Origin: Rhinocladiella similis
Lineage: Eukaryota > Ascomycota > Eurotiomycetes > Chaetothyriales > Herpotrichiellaceae
Reading direction: 5' to 3'
Assembly (NCBI GenBank): GCA_024082115.1
Contig: JAMRYE010000008.1
Span: forward strand, 1,488,001 to 1,552,000
DNA: 64,000 bases
In this document: one piece after another, positions 21,997-32,384 of the stretch
Position numbering within the stretch: position 1 is the stretch's first letter
Layout of the letters: each line of letters starts with the position of its first letter
Translations under genes and position numbers: made by a program
The notes under the pieces: generated by a model
What the model saw: only the letters and a program-made list of their open reading frames with translations
The model's database searches: none
Told to the model about the DNA's origin: nothing

Positions 21997-22806
21997 TTAC
22001 ACTCCTCTCAGAAACTCATCCGTGACCAAGATACGACCACAGCCCAACCCAGGCACAAGAACGTTGTAACATCGCTTATGGTCCACGACCTCTGCACTCT
22101 CCACCAGAGCCTCCCACTCCCTTCCGCCCTCGGTATACCTGACGCGTTCCCCATCTCGAAACCGGACCTTCACAATCGCCTCTCGTCGCCAGACCGCCCT
22201 AGCTTCTCCCGCGGCACCCGTTGGCACGAAATGGTACGCTAGTCCCACCCCCGATATCTCCAGAGTGCCGACCATCATGTAGACGGACGCCGAATTGCGA
22301 TTGTGGCCCGGCGTGCGAACTCTTCTTAAACCAGCTAGGTCGTTGTGTGGAGCGGTGACTTGTAACTGGGCCGGTTCAATGGCGTCAGTAGACACCATGC
22401 TGTTCCCACGTCCGTCCAGGATAAAAACCTCGTCTCCGACGTTGATACTCTCCCATGGTGCGCCTAGCCGCGCCTCACAAGGATTCCACTCTCCTGTGGA
22501 AGACTCCGCGACGTCCGAGTCTGCGGTGTGATGTGGATGGCTTCCCCCTGGGCTATGCTGGGTTGATGACGTCGTGCCCGTGAGCCCTGTTTGAGATGAA
22601 GGAGTGTCAGATTCTTGGAGAAGAGGTTGGGTGAACAGTTCAGGAGCGAATTGGAACGCTGCTGAGACTTCTTCTCCTTGCTCTGAATAATCTACTGCCA
22701 GGGGGGTTGTTGGTGGTGGAGCTGACTTTGGATCTGAATCTGTTTTTGGATTTGAATCATCATCTTGAGAGGTGGGATTGGTCGAAGACGACGTGTTTTT
22801 CTCCAT
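21997..22806 (-). CDS. Hypothetical protein, possible SH3-like/Tudor-type C-terminus
   Basis: Intronless, 269 residues from the ATG at 22806; an upstream in-frame GTG would add 26. The first half is Ser/Thr/Pro-rich and looks disordered. The second half is ordered: SINVGDEVFILDGRGNSMVS, a strand-rich middle, then a basic segment VKVRFRDGERVRYTEGGREW and VVDHKRCYNVLVPGLG. The spacing 'GDxV...DG' and 'GxxVRY..GG..W.A.V' is reminiscent of small SH3/Tudor-like barrels, but I do not recognise a family. Absence of frame breaks over 800 bases and a coherent C-terminal domain support a real gene. Confidence 0.55.
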   Translation of the reverse strand: MEKNTSSSTNPTSQDDDSNPKTDSDPKSAPPPTTPLAVDYSEQGEEVSAAFQFAPELFTQPLLQESDTPSSQTGLTGTTSSTQHSPGGSHPHHTADSDVAESSTGEWNPCEARLGAPWESINVGDEVFILDGRGNSMVSTDAIEPAQLQVTAPHNDLAGLRRVRTPGHNRNSASVYMMVGTLEISGVGLAYHFVPTGAAGEARAVWRREAIVKVRFRDGERVRYTEGGREWEALVESAEVVDHKRCYNVLVPGLGCGRILVTDEFLRGV

Positions 22807-23397
22807 GATCAGGCTCTTTCTCTTCCTGGTACGGCCGCAGTTCCTAAAGCCAAGGATGAGGTCACAGGTGTCAGAGCCTCCCACTCAGTAGAAGGCGATG
22901 ATCGTTGCTTGCTCAGGAGAGAAGGACAGGGAGAATGATTGTTGGACATCTGGCAGTACCCTAGCTGGGAACAATCTTCTGTGAATGTCTAGTGTGTGCC
23001 TGGTGCCAATTGTGTGAAATATCCAAGAAGAGGGAGGTGAAAGTGTATCGTTGCCTGAAAAGGCAGGAAATGCAGGGAATGTTGGAAGATGGGCATGACA
23101 AGGAGGTCACAGAGATATCTTGTCTTATTCCATTTGTTACTGCATGTCAATTCAATGCCCAAAGAGAACGCGCGAGCGCATGCAGAGGCAGTATTATGGC
23201 ATGCGGATGAATGACCCAATTTCTCTCAAAAAAAGATTGGTGATTGTTGAGGCTTGAGTGGCAACATCACAACTCGACGCCCATTAAGAAGCAGCAAGCA
23301 CTGAGCGCCAGGCTCTGTCAATTCAAGAGCTAGGGTGAATTCACCATCAGCCAACTCTCCTCTCATTATTACCATGACTGCCCATGTTCTTTCTCCT
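22807..23397. other. Intergenic, no supported gene
   Basis: Lies between two co-oriented minus-strand genes. It holds the 3' flank of IWS1 and the promoter of the hypothetical gene. Confidence 0.6.
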
Positions 23398-24632
23398 TCA
23401 CCGTCTCACAATCGTCGACACTTCAGGTACAATGGTGTAGCTGGTAGCACCTGGTAACAATCTCGCCCTATTGCTCTGTTTCTGACCAGGAGCAACTCTA
23501 CCGGATGCCTTGGGCACAACTGCAGGTTGGCCAAGATCATCTCTCCTCTTGTACGGATCGTAAGTCGCTTTGGTCCACGTCTTCTTGGTGTAGTCATCAC
23601 TTCTCTGCAGAATGGGCCTGGACCATTCCTCCATCAACTTTGTAGCCTGTCGTTTGATCGTGGGTTCTGCTCTCTTGGACTTGCGATAGAACAACATGAC
23701 CTTACCAATCCCCGAAGATATCAAGGTTTCCTTGTTCATGGGCAGCTTGGACAGAGCTGCGAACAACTCACGCTGGATGTTGTAGGCCGGAAGGCTACCA
23801 TCACTGAGTGGTTCCAAGAAAAATCGAACGGCTTCCAAAAGGTTCATCTCCGGATCCAAAATTGACTGCACCAGGGTGTTGCGATTCAACAAGCTGACAA
23901 CTTCTGGAAGCATCTTCAACTTTTGAGATGCAGGGAGGCCTTGTCGAACCAGGTCTCCGTCAGCCTCTGCTGCGACGATCATTCGGTTGCGCATCTCTTC
24001 GATTTCTTGGTCGGCGGCTTGCTCAAGGTCCTTGAATATGTTAGACAAACCACTTCAACATATTGAGGTCAACTTACAATGTCACCCTTCCGTAGCCTCT
24101 TCCCGGACGATTTCTTCACGGCTGCGTCCATGGCTCGATCCAACGCACGTCGTCTTCGTTCCTCCGGGGTCAATGATTCTTCATCGATTTCCACCCTGGG
24201 CCTAGGTCTTCTTTCGACATCACCACCTTTTCTGCCTCCGCGTCTCTTGCCCTCAATCTGTTCGCCGCCAGAAAAGCCATCGTCACTATCTTGCTTTCTC
24301 TGGTTGGTTCTAGCCTTCTCTCTTGTTCTCTCCTTCTTTTTTTTGGGTGCGTCTTCCTCTCCCTCGGCTCTCTTCCGCTTCTTTACTTTGAGCGTTCTAT
24401 TGAGTGTGTCGAAATCGGGGGCGACTTGTACTGCAGTTGGATCGAAGTCTGCGAATTGAGCCTCGTCTACTTCAGAGAGAAGCGATTCATCATCGGAGTC
24501 TGGGTCAGCGGGATCTGCTCGGGAAGGATCATCGAAGTCATCATTCAGATCATCGAGCTGGTCCTCATTCTCTGAGGGTCTGTCTAGTCCTTCGGCATCG
24601 GATGGAGGTCTGTCGCCTGGAGAGTCCGACAT
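23398..24632 (-). CDS. iws1: Transcription elongation factor IWS1/Spn1
   Basis: Coding order is 24632-24078 then 24030-23398, giving 395 residues with one 47-nt intron. Residues 1-150 are acidic and disordered (runs of D/E, DSDDESLLSEVDEAQFADFD) with Lys-rich nuclear signals (KVKKRKR, KKKKERTREK). The conserved core starts at the exon junction (LRKGDI|DLEQAADQEIEEMRNRM). It continues through the TFIIS N-terminal-like domain (LLEAVRFFLEPLSDGSLPAYNIQRELFAAL, WSRPIL). IWS1 binds Spt6 and RNA polymerase II and helps chromatin passage and mRNA processing. Without the intron the frame stops two codons after the junction. Confidence 0.93.
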
Positions 24633-25973
24633 ATTGACGCAAGAAAACTGATGAGGAGATTGTCGTAAAGTGAAGATATGAGGTGGGAGAGAAGTGTACT
24701 ACAGAGAAGTTGAGAGTGTGTTTACTAGAAGATCAAAGGATGCAGCGACAACTTATTGACAGGAAGTTCACTGCCAAGTCAAAGACCGACGATTCATTCA
24801 TGCACGTGATCTTAGCATATCTGACTCGCGGGTCGCAGCCTTGTAGCGCCCCTTACAGTATCAAGTCTCTACAGAACTTGGCACATGATCGATACTGGGA
24901 AGCGAAACACGACTTCGACTTCTGAATCCATCAAAGCAAAATGAAATGCTTGATTCATCTATGGCTGTGAGATACTGACGTAGAAGGCTTGTAAGTTGTG
25001 TGCACAGTGCCTATTGTATCCCTGATGGTCACTTGTACGATTGTAAACTGACAATTCTAAATCTGACATGTCCATAATTTCCTCAAGTCATGAGGTAACC
25101 TCCCCATGGTCTCCCATCATCATGATCCATTATGGCATGGTAGCTGTAATAGCTCCATGCATTGAGTGAGAAGCATCACGATGGCAGACAGTTGTCGTGC
25201 CTAGCCAGGACCTGCACACTCACTCTGGCCACCCAAAACTCGGGAGAAACAAAAGGAATACGAGCACCTCCTCAATACGTCCAAGAGCAAGCTGGCACAG
25301 CCGCATTGGACATCAAAGGAAATGCAGAAACTCTCCAAAAATCACGGCAACGTTCCAATCTCGTGGGGAGGCCACGCATTCTCATCCCCTTACTTCGCTT
25401 CTACCATGTTCGCCTACCAATCACAACGACCCTATTTCAAACCACATTCCTTCCATACTTCCCAGTCACACTCTCTCACCACTCCAACCCATATCGACTG
25501 ACTTCTCCCCTGTTAAACGGACCTCTGACATGGTTACACTGGATGCCCGGATGTTCCAGGCGGCACTCCTCTCGCGAGTCGCATGCTTCCCAGCCCATTC
25601 AAGGTGTAGTGCAGGCATCCTCCAAAACCAACTAGGACGCTTTATCCTCTTCCACCGACGCATGCCAGACTCGTCAGAGACTTTTACTTCCGATATGAAT
25701 GGACGAATCTGACATACGTTATCTGTGTGGATTGAACACGCAGACGCAATGCAAATCTTTGCCTGCGCCTCTGGTGGGTATCTGCTCACTATGGTCCCTA
25801 GTCCGTGAGAAGGAAGGCCAATGTCATGACTTGATACCAGGTAGTCCTGCTCGTATATAAATTCAGCCTGCCCATCGGAATTTACCATCTCCTAGCTATC
25901 CGCAGAATCCCTCGTTATAAGGCCACCCTCGCACACTATTGTCTTTTGTTCAGATTGCACTCATATCATCTCG
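24633..25973. other. Divergent intergenic region, no supported gene
   Basis: About 1.3 kb between IWS1 and the DOMON/b561 gene, transcribed away from each other. ORFs up to 171 codons exist on both strands but none has recognisable content or splice logic. Confidence 0.6.
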
Positions 25974-27485
25974 ATGTTCTCACACTGCCTGAATCTGCGA
26001 TGGCATATCGCCTGGCGTAAGTACCTCTGTGATTACTCGGATCCGGACCACCTTCTACCTAGGGAGCCTTTCCCTACCTTTGCAAGCCAGCTGACAAGAG
26101 ACTCTAGTGGTCATACAAGTGTCAGCTGGGAGTTTCGTCCAGTTCTATGAGAAATCGTCACGACTAGGGTTTGCCCTGTCCACGCTACCTGCACACAATG
26201 GATCCCCCGACGAATTACTCTTCCAGTTGGGTATACCTTCCGACGCTGGCTGGGGTGCTATTGGTACAGGTGATAGAATGGACGGATCGCTGATGTTCAT
26301 CCTCTATGCATCTACCAGTCCAGGAGGTAAGTCTCCCATCCCAGGCTAATCTGGACCGACACTTCTCGGCTGTGACTGACCAGCGACAGACGCGACAGTA
26401 AGCGTTCGAACCGCAAAGTATAGTCGACTCTTCTTCCCTTGCTTCATTTGAGCACGTTTCTGATGACTGGAAAGGGGCCACGACACACCGGAAGCATTCA
26501 AAGAGCTTAGCTACAACATCACCCATACCTCAAACGACGGTGGGACCTTGACAGCAGATATTAAGTGTCTGAACTGCACAAAATATTCGAGAAATTCAAT
26601 TGACACTGCGTCTTCGGCACAGTCTTGGATCTGGGCCATCGGACCCGGTGATCCAGTGAGATCGAGCTCACAGGACGCATACATAGAGCAGCATTCCCAT
26701 TATGGTACGAAAGACGCAATCTGAGGTGTGAAATTGCAAGGGTCAACGCTAAACTTGCAGTTACAGGCGTCTTCTTCACTGATATGACCAAAAGCGTCAC
26801 TACGAGTTCCAATATTCCCTTGATTTCCGGCACATCCAGTATCCATGCCACAGCTCAGCCAGGGTACATCAACGACCTTGTCGTCGTGCATGCTGTTCTT
26901 CTGGGTCTGGCGTTCGTGATAGCATTCCCACTGGGTACCCTCGCTCTGAGAGTGCTTCGATCCTTCAAAAGTCACTGGATCGTGCAAGTCATCAGCTTAG
27001 GCGCGTCAGTCATTGGCTTGGCCATTGCAATCGCGCTCAGTATCCTCGGCATCGAATGGGTTCATTTTTCTGCAGCTCATCAGATCATCGGTATCATTGC
27101 TGTGGCTTTGGCACTGGCACAAGGTCTGCTAGGCTATTGGCATCACATTCGGTACAAGGAGCTTGGTAAAAGAATCTCTGTGTCGTATATGCACATTGTA
27201 CTCGGCAGATGTGTTATTTGGGTCGGCATGGTCAATCTCGTGTTGTAAGTCCGCTGCTTATAAAGAAAGCTTCTTTCTGAAATCTGATCGTCCAATAGGG
27301 GTTTCTTGCTTGCCGATTCCACAGCAAAGGCGGCTGGTGCGGGTGTCGTCTCGGCAGCTATAATGGCAATGATGGAAGCCGTTTTGTTCTGGTCTCGTCG
27401 ACGTCTTCTTCCAAAGTCAGCTGCCTCTAGTACGACAAGTGTGCCGTTGATTGCGAGTGGCGACCCAGCTAGAATTCAGAAGTGA
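25974..27485 (+). CDS. CDH-type cytochrome (DOMON) + cytochrome b561 membrane protein
   Basis: Six exons, 25974-26016, 26108-26326, 26390-26417, 26475-26704, 26761-27244 and 27299-27485, give 396 residues. Exon 3 is only 28 nt. The N-terminus is a short signal-like segment. Residues about 25-190 are a CDH-cytochrome DOMON domain with the Met region MDGSLMFILYAS, SVRTAKGHDTPEAF, the disulfide-like KCLNCTKYS, SWIWAIGPG, and the His region EQHSHYG then VFFTDMTKS. These carry the Met/His ligands of heme b in cellobiose dehydrogenase. A cytochrome b561 unit follows with five hydrophobic segments and four spaced His: VVHAVLLGLAF, SHWIVQ, SAAHQIIGI and YMHIVLGR. The likely role is transmembrane electron transfer, such as iron reduction or extracellular redox; the partner is unknown. 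Confidence 0.88.
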
Positions 27486-27945
27486 AGACTTAATCCCCTG
27501 GACGGTCTTGTTCAAAAGAAATGCCGTAAACTTGACATCAGGATATCGATGCCCAACTTGACTTGCCGAGATTACCTTGGAGCTGGAATATGTGAGGCAT
27601 CTAGTGTCATCCCAGTAGGCACACATCATACTACTTACCGAAGACAGCTACCATGAATAACTATCATGGCTCAAGCTGTCGGTGTAGATTAGCTGCTTCA
27701 AAAACATCCGAAACCGTTTCCTTCATATATGCACACACTACCGCGAAGCCAACGAGCACTTGTTGATTAGTTGCAAGATATAGAGAATACCATCGAAACT
27801 TGTTCCGATCATTCCTACAGTATTCCTCGGAGAGCAACCTTCCATTTCACCCTGTAACATGTGACACAGCTGGGACCAGATCAAGATACCACCCATATTT
27901 TGTAATCTTTTCTCTTCCGTTATCCACCAGAGATGGTTTGCACTT
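27486..27945. other. Convergent intergenic region, no supported gene
   Basis: Lies between 3' ends of the DOMON/b561 gene and the bZIP gene. Nothing else seen. Confidence 0.65.
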
Positions 27946-28680
27946 TTAGGGATTGGAATCATTCGATTCCAAGCTTTCCCGGATAAAAGGTTCTGCAGAG
28001 TGTACCACATAATCCTCCCAAGTAGATTCTGAGACATTGAAAAGCCAATCCCGAGCCGAGGTATCTCCTGATGATGGAGGTAGAATGAGCTCAATATCGT
28101 CAATTAATGCCCTTTGCAGAGCAGGGTGTTTCAGGAAATCTGATGCATCGAGCGGGCCAGAGGCTGGAGTTAAAGTTGACGAAGTTTGGGAAATTGGAGG
28201 ACAGCATGACGACGGCGAAGACACAGCAGCTTGAGGTTTTGACCCATTGGACTGTGCGATACTCACAGTCACCGGTATTTGGTAACTGCTCGGATGACAA
28301 GTTTGTTTATCGCCCGAAGGGGAACTGTGAGGAGCGATCTTGGGTTTGAGCAGCCGTAGGTTTTTGCTAGCTGGAGTACTCTTATTAGGTTGAGAAGACC
28401 CTTGCCGAGAACGGTGATGTAGAAACGAATCCACATGAGCAGGACCAAGGCCCACATTGTTCAGCAGACCACGAAGGTGTTGATTCTCTGTCTGAAGCTC
28501 TTGAAATCCTTGTCGAAGAAAGTCTGCCTCCCTGCATGTGACACGGCATTCCTCCAGCCTCTGCTCTAGTTGGACCAAGTATTCTTGTCGGCGAGCTCGA
28601 CAGCGCCTTTGGTTCTCTCGAAGACGTTCCTGTTTGGCTCTCTGAGCCATCTGAGCTGTGGTATTCTTTGTCGAAGCCAT
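27946..28680 (-). CDS. bZIP transcription factor
   Basis: Intronless, 244 residues. The basic region is near the N-terminus (KQERLRENQRRCRARRQEYL) and has the invariant N-x7-R spacing (N23, R31). Heptad hydrophobics follow (VQLEQRLEECRVTCREADF, FQELQTENQHLRGLL). The rest is Ser/Pro-rich, with a more ordered C-terminus (FLKHPALQRALIDDIELILP; DWLFNVSESTWEDY). It belongs to a Pezizomycotina-specific group of short bZIPs that often lie near metabolic genes. I cannot name an ortholog. No PAP1/Yap cysteine-rich domain is visible, so it is not a Yap1 redox regulator. Confidence 0.85.
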   Translation of the reverse strand: MASTKNTTAQMAQRAKQERLRENQRRCRARRQEYLVQLEQRLEECRVTCREADFLRQGFQELQTENQHLRGLLNNVGLGPAHVDSFLHHRSRQGSSQPNKSTPASKNLRLLKPKIAPHSSPSGDKQTCHPSSYQIPVTVSIAQSNGSKPQAAVSSPSSCCPPISQTSSTLTPASGPLDASDFLKHPALQRALIDDIELILPPSSGDTSARDWLFNVSESTWEDYVVHSAEPFIRESLESNDSNP

Positions 28681-29734
28681 AGTCTCCCCAGCGAGAGAGG
28701 TAAGCTACTGTGCATCAAAAGTTTTGCCTCCATGTGAGGAACATGTTCATGACCGGGAGGCGAATTAGTAAAGCGAAAGTGATGATTGGATGTAAAGAGC
28801 CGCGCGTAAGGGAGAGGGAAGAGCAGTTTGCTTATCCAACAGAGTAAGGCGCCAGCTGGTAAGTCAACGATGCACAGCCCCGAGGCTCACCAGGCCAGAA
28901 AGGTCGACCTGTTACAGGAGGCGGTCTGGCATGGCTTTTGAGCGACTTGCGGATTCATCCCAAAACGCAGTTGGTCTGCTCTGTTGTAACTAGACTGACT
29001 TGCAGAGTCTTGCGCATTCCACTGGTGACTCAGCTGGTTTGAATGGTGACAGGTGCAGAGGCAGAGGAGCTCCAAGGCATTCTTTGGACGATTCGTTCCA
29101 GGGGACTCTGTGAAACCAATCACCAGCCACTTGGGTGTCATTGAAATCGATGTACGAAGTATATGATTCGTGCTTAGTCACTGGTTGTCACCCACCTGAG
29201 GGAATGCTTGTCGATGCTTGGACGTGGGGTCAATAGCAGTCATCTCACGTCGTTGCTGAAAGGGGCCTCGTCATCCTCCATTGCACTGTAGTTCCTTATT
29301 AGCGTAGAAAGAATACGGTCTTGCAAGCCTCATCAGCCTACGGTGTGATGGCCTCGATGCTTTCTGTCACAGCCAGGCTGCCTTAGGTTTGAAATGACAA
29401 TCGGCGACAGGCCCTGGAGGATGTGTGATTTTCGTCGCTGTACCGCAGTTACTCTGAGCAGATCTGGCAGAATCATTTAGACAGTTATGTACTTGATGAA
29501 GATGTTGCATCTCAAATCTGATCTGTATCTCTAACTGCTTACTGAATACCGAGTACCGGTTAGCAGGAGAGCCTTGTAGTTACGAATGAGGAAAGTCTGC
29601 CGATCGCAATTCAATATTGTTTCTTGACAAAAGCGCAGTCTCAACGTCTATTACTTCACAGTATCAAAGTGCCCTTGTCGCGAACCCCATAATTTTTTTG
29701 GCCGTACCTCCGACTCGTTATATAGTATCTCACA
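28681..29734. other. Divergent intergenic region, no supported gene
   Basis: About 1 kb between the bZIP start and the TOM5 start. No credible ORF. A GTTATATAGTAT string (about 29716-29727) lies right before the TOM5 ATG. Confidence 0.6.
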
Positions 29735-30053
29735 ATGTTTGCCGGACGTGAGTACTACATCCAAGCTTCACTGCGACAATCGACACCGGATGCTAACGTC
29801 CGCATTTAGCCCAAGAACATCTCTCCGAGAAGGAGATTCGCGAAGGTGAAGCCAAAGCTGCTGTTGGAGTCCAGACGTTCACAGCCGCTTGCATAGCGTT
29901 ATGGTTCTGTACGTTGTTCCCGGTCCCATCGACTCTCCTCGATCGAAAGGCTCCATGTCAAGTCCAAAAGGTTGAGGGAAGAAGAGACAAAACACGAAGC
30001 TAACGCCCATGGCAGCACCTCATGTGATTGAATGGGCGAGAAAGCTCTTCTAA
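29735..30053 (+). CDS. tom5: Mitochondrial import receptor subunit TOM5
   Basis: Three small exons (29735-29747, 29810-29908, 30016-30053) join into a 49-residue protein. The first intron has a perfect TGCTAAC branch and TTTAG acceptor; the second has GCTAAC and GCAG. The protein starts MFAGPQEHLSEKEIREGEA, has one hydrophobic helix (TFTAACIALWF) and ends SPHVIEWARKLF. Fungal Tom5 has the same plan: MF start, acidic N-terminus, a tail-anchor helix followed by a Ser-Pro and a Lys-Leu ending. Tom5 is a small subunit of the outer-membrane TOM complex that passes preproteins to Tom40. At this length similarity is thin, but intron signals and the C-terminal pattern make it likely. Confidence 0.82.
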
Positions 30054-30414
30054 GGGGTTTACCGCCTAGTTATCGACCCCACACATTTGGAAGTCAAAGA
30101 GGTAACGAGACCTCTGCGGAAGATCAGCTACACCTCGCCAGCCGACCAGACAAGAGAACGATACCTGTTGTACATTATGATTTTGTACATTATCAGCAGC
30201 ATATCCAGCGTATGACGATGTACGCTGAAGAAAAGGCTGCAGCCCTGCATTGATAGAGCCTCAAAATAATCTCCGTTTATCCACAGTCCCAAATCGCAGT
30301 ATCGCTATGCAAGAAGCCCTTTGTTTTGACCTATCCGTATCCATTTACCATATCAAACATGGAACACATCATGGCAGTGTGGAAGCCGCTCGCACTCCGA
30401 TCGAGTGGCACATC
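30054..30414. other. Convergent intergenic region
   Basis: 3' flanks of TOM5 and NUP57. Nothing else seen. Confidence 0.65.
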
Positions 30415-31746
30415 TCATCTGCGCCGCGGAGCTTCACTATCTCTCTCTCTAGATATCTTTTCCCAATCTTCTAAGCCTTGTTGTACAAGGTCTAATTCTT
30501 TCTGCAAGTGTCGCAACTGTACATCTTGTGCTTCGAGTGTCTGAGAAGGAAGTTAGCTTGAGGTCTCCTCATTGGCCGGGGAAGAACATACTCTTTTCGC
30601 GGCTTTGACCGTCTCTTCATCCAAGATCCCATCCTCGTCCTTTGCGACTGGTGTGATTTTCTCCATCTCCATCTTGAGTCTTTTCGCTCGTTCCCGGATG
30701 CCCAACATTCGTGCCCAGACTTCTTGCTCTCTTGCGTCAAGGCTTGGATCGAATACTGCCCGTTGCAACTTTTCCAGGTTGGTCTTCAACTCTTCTTCAG
30801 CATTGTCCATGACATAGCCACGATTCCGCAAAATTTGCACCTTCACCGCCAGCGAGAGGACTCTCCGCGCCGTCGCCAATTGCCTCCTCTTGCTTTCCTC
30901 CAGTCTTGTGGCCACGTTCTGGCGATGCTTGTCAAGCTGCACATCAAGCGAGGTGTTGATTTCTTGAAGCATCATGTTACATCTTTGGATTGCTTCCATC
31001 TGAATTTGGGCCTTTCGACCAAGCTGGAAAAAGCCCTGGATTAGAAGAGGGACCCATTCAGGCCCAGGCCGTTTTGAAACGGCTTCCTCCCACTTTTCTT
31101 CGTCTTCGCCTGGCCCTGCTCTATACTTGAGAGCTTCGGTTTCGGTTTCAACGTGCTGATACAGGTATGCTCGCAGGGGAGATGATAAACTCGTTGGGTC
31201 CCATTTGTTTTTGACAATGGTCATCTGAGCCGGTATTGATCTGTAAACATTCAACCCACGCCCTTCTTCCCACATCGATTGAGACTCCGTCTGCCCTTGT
31301 TGAGACTGGCCAAATCTCAGTGTCTGGTCAAGCGGACGTGATGGTGCTTGTTGTGCTTGTTGTTGCGTCTGCATCGATGTCCCAAACAATCCTCCCGTCT
31401 GTTGCTGCTGCTGCTGCTGCGGTTGGGGTTGTATGGAACTACCAAACAGCCCCCCAGTTTGTGGTTTTGAAGCACCGAATAAGCCCCCTCCTGACTGTTG
31501 TTGAGATTGCGACGCTCCAAACAAACCTCCACCTTGTTGTGGTTGTGAAGATGTACCGAATAAGCCACCACTTTGCTGAGGCTGTGATTGCGGGGTGCCG
31601 AAGCTAAAGCTAGGAGCATTGTTCTGCTGTGTCTGGGATTGTCCGAACAGCGAGGCTTGAGCAGCGGGCTGGTTAGAGGTAGGATTGTTGAAGCTGAACA
31701 AGCCAGGCTTCGCGGGCTGTGCGGTGGAACCACCAAAGAGACTCAT
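30415..31746 (-). CDS. nup57: Nucleoporin NUP57 (Nup54 homologue)
   Basis: Coding order is 31746-30592 then 30540-30415, giving 426 residues with one 51-nt intron. Residues 1-150 are a Gln/Gly-rich repeat field with many GLFG and SFGT-type motifs (GGLFGTS, GGLFGAS, GGLFGSS), including a Gln run encoded by CAG repeats. From about residue 180 the Nup54/Nup57 core follows: KNKWDPTSLSSPLRAYLYQHV, WEEAVSKRPGPEWVPLLIQGF, then a long coiled-coil region. The last exon adds LEAQDVQLRHLQKELDLVQQ. The GLFG repeats form part of the pore's permeability barrier, and the coiled coils bind Nsp1 and Nup49 in the central channel. Reading through the intron would lose the last coiled coil. Confidence 0.93.
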
Positions 31747-32384
31747 TTTAAGTCAGAGCCTAGGGCAGGCTGACCTGCCTCACTGGAAGGGAGAGCGTAT
31801 GAGGAAGAGTGTCGCCAGTCTATCCAAGAGGTCATATCATGGGTGCTGAACACTTTGGATGAGAGGGTGAAGTAAGGTACTGATTAATCTTGGTACGCCT
31901 GTAAATTTCCCATGATGAACGCGCCGGTATCGACGCGAATACAAAGCGGCGAGACATTGGAACAAACCCGTTTGAGGCTTGGCGGTTCAATGCCCAAACC
32001 TGAAGGTGCCGCTTTTAAATCCACCTACTCACAACTTGTGCCTACTATGTAGGTCCAACGTACTCTCTTCCATCCCTCCTCACTCGCTCCTCCTCTAGCT
32101 GCTTGAAGTACCTCGGAGTTGATTGTCCAGACCTCAGACAAGTCTAGGACTTCCCAACAGGTATCAGATACCAGGTAGGCGAAATTACCAAGACTATCGC
32201 ACACTCGAAAAGGACGGTGCATTGTCAATGAAAGATCAAGCTTGTCTTGACCATATCTCGCCTCACAAATAATAATCATCGTTTAAACGTTGCGGCCGTT
32301 GATCGTGCCATGCCATTATTTGACTTTTCGCTCAGTACGGACGCAACTACAATGGATGTCTTCTATGGCTTAAGCGGCAATGGT
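31747..32384. other. Intergenic, no supported gene
   Basis: NUP57 promoter side and SDR 3' flank. Short ORFs only. Confidence 0.6.

Noticed and set aside
25162..25888. Overlapping 157-, 171- and 140-codon ORFs between IWS1 and the DOMON/b561 gene
   Set aside because: They lie on both strands in different frames, with random-looking composition and no motif or splice continuation.
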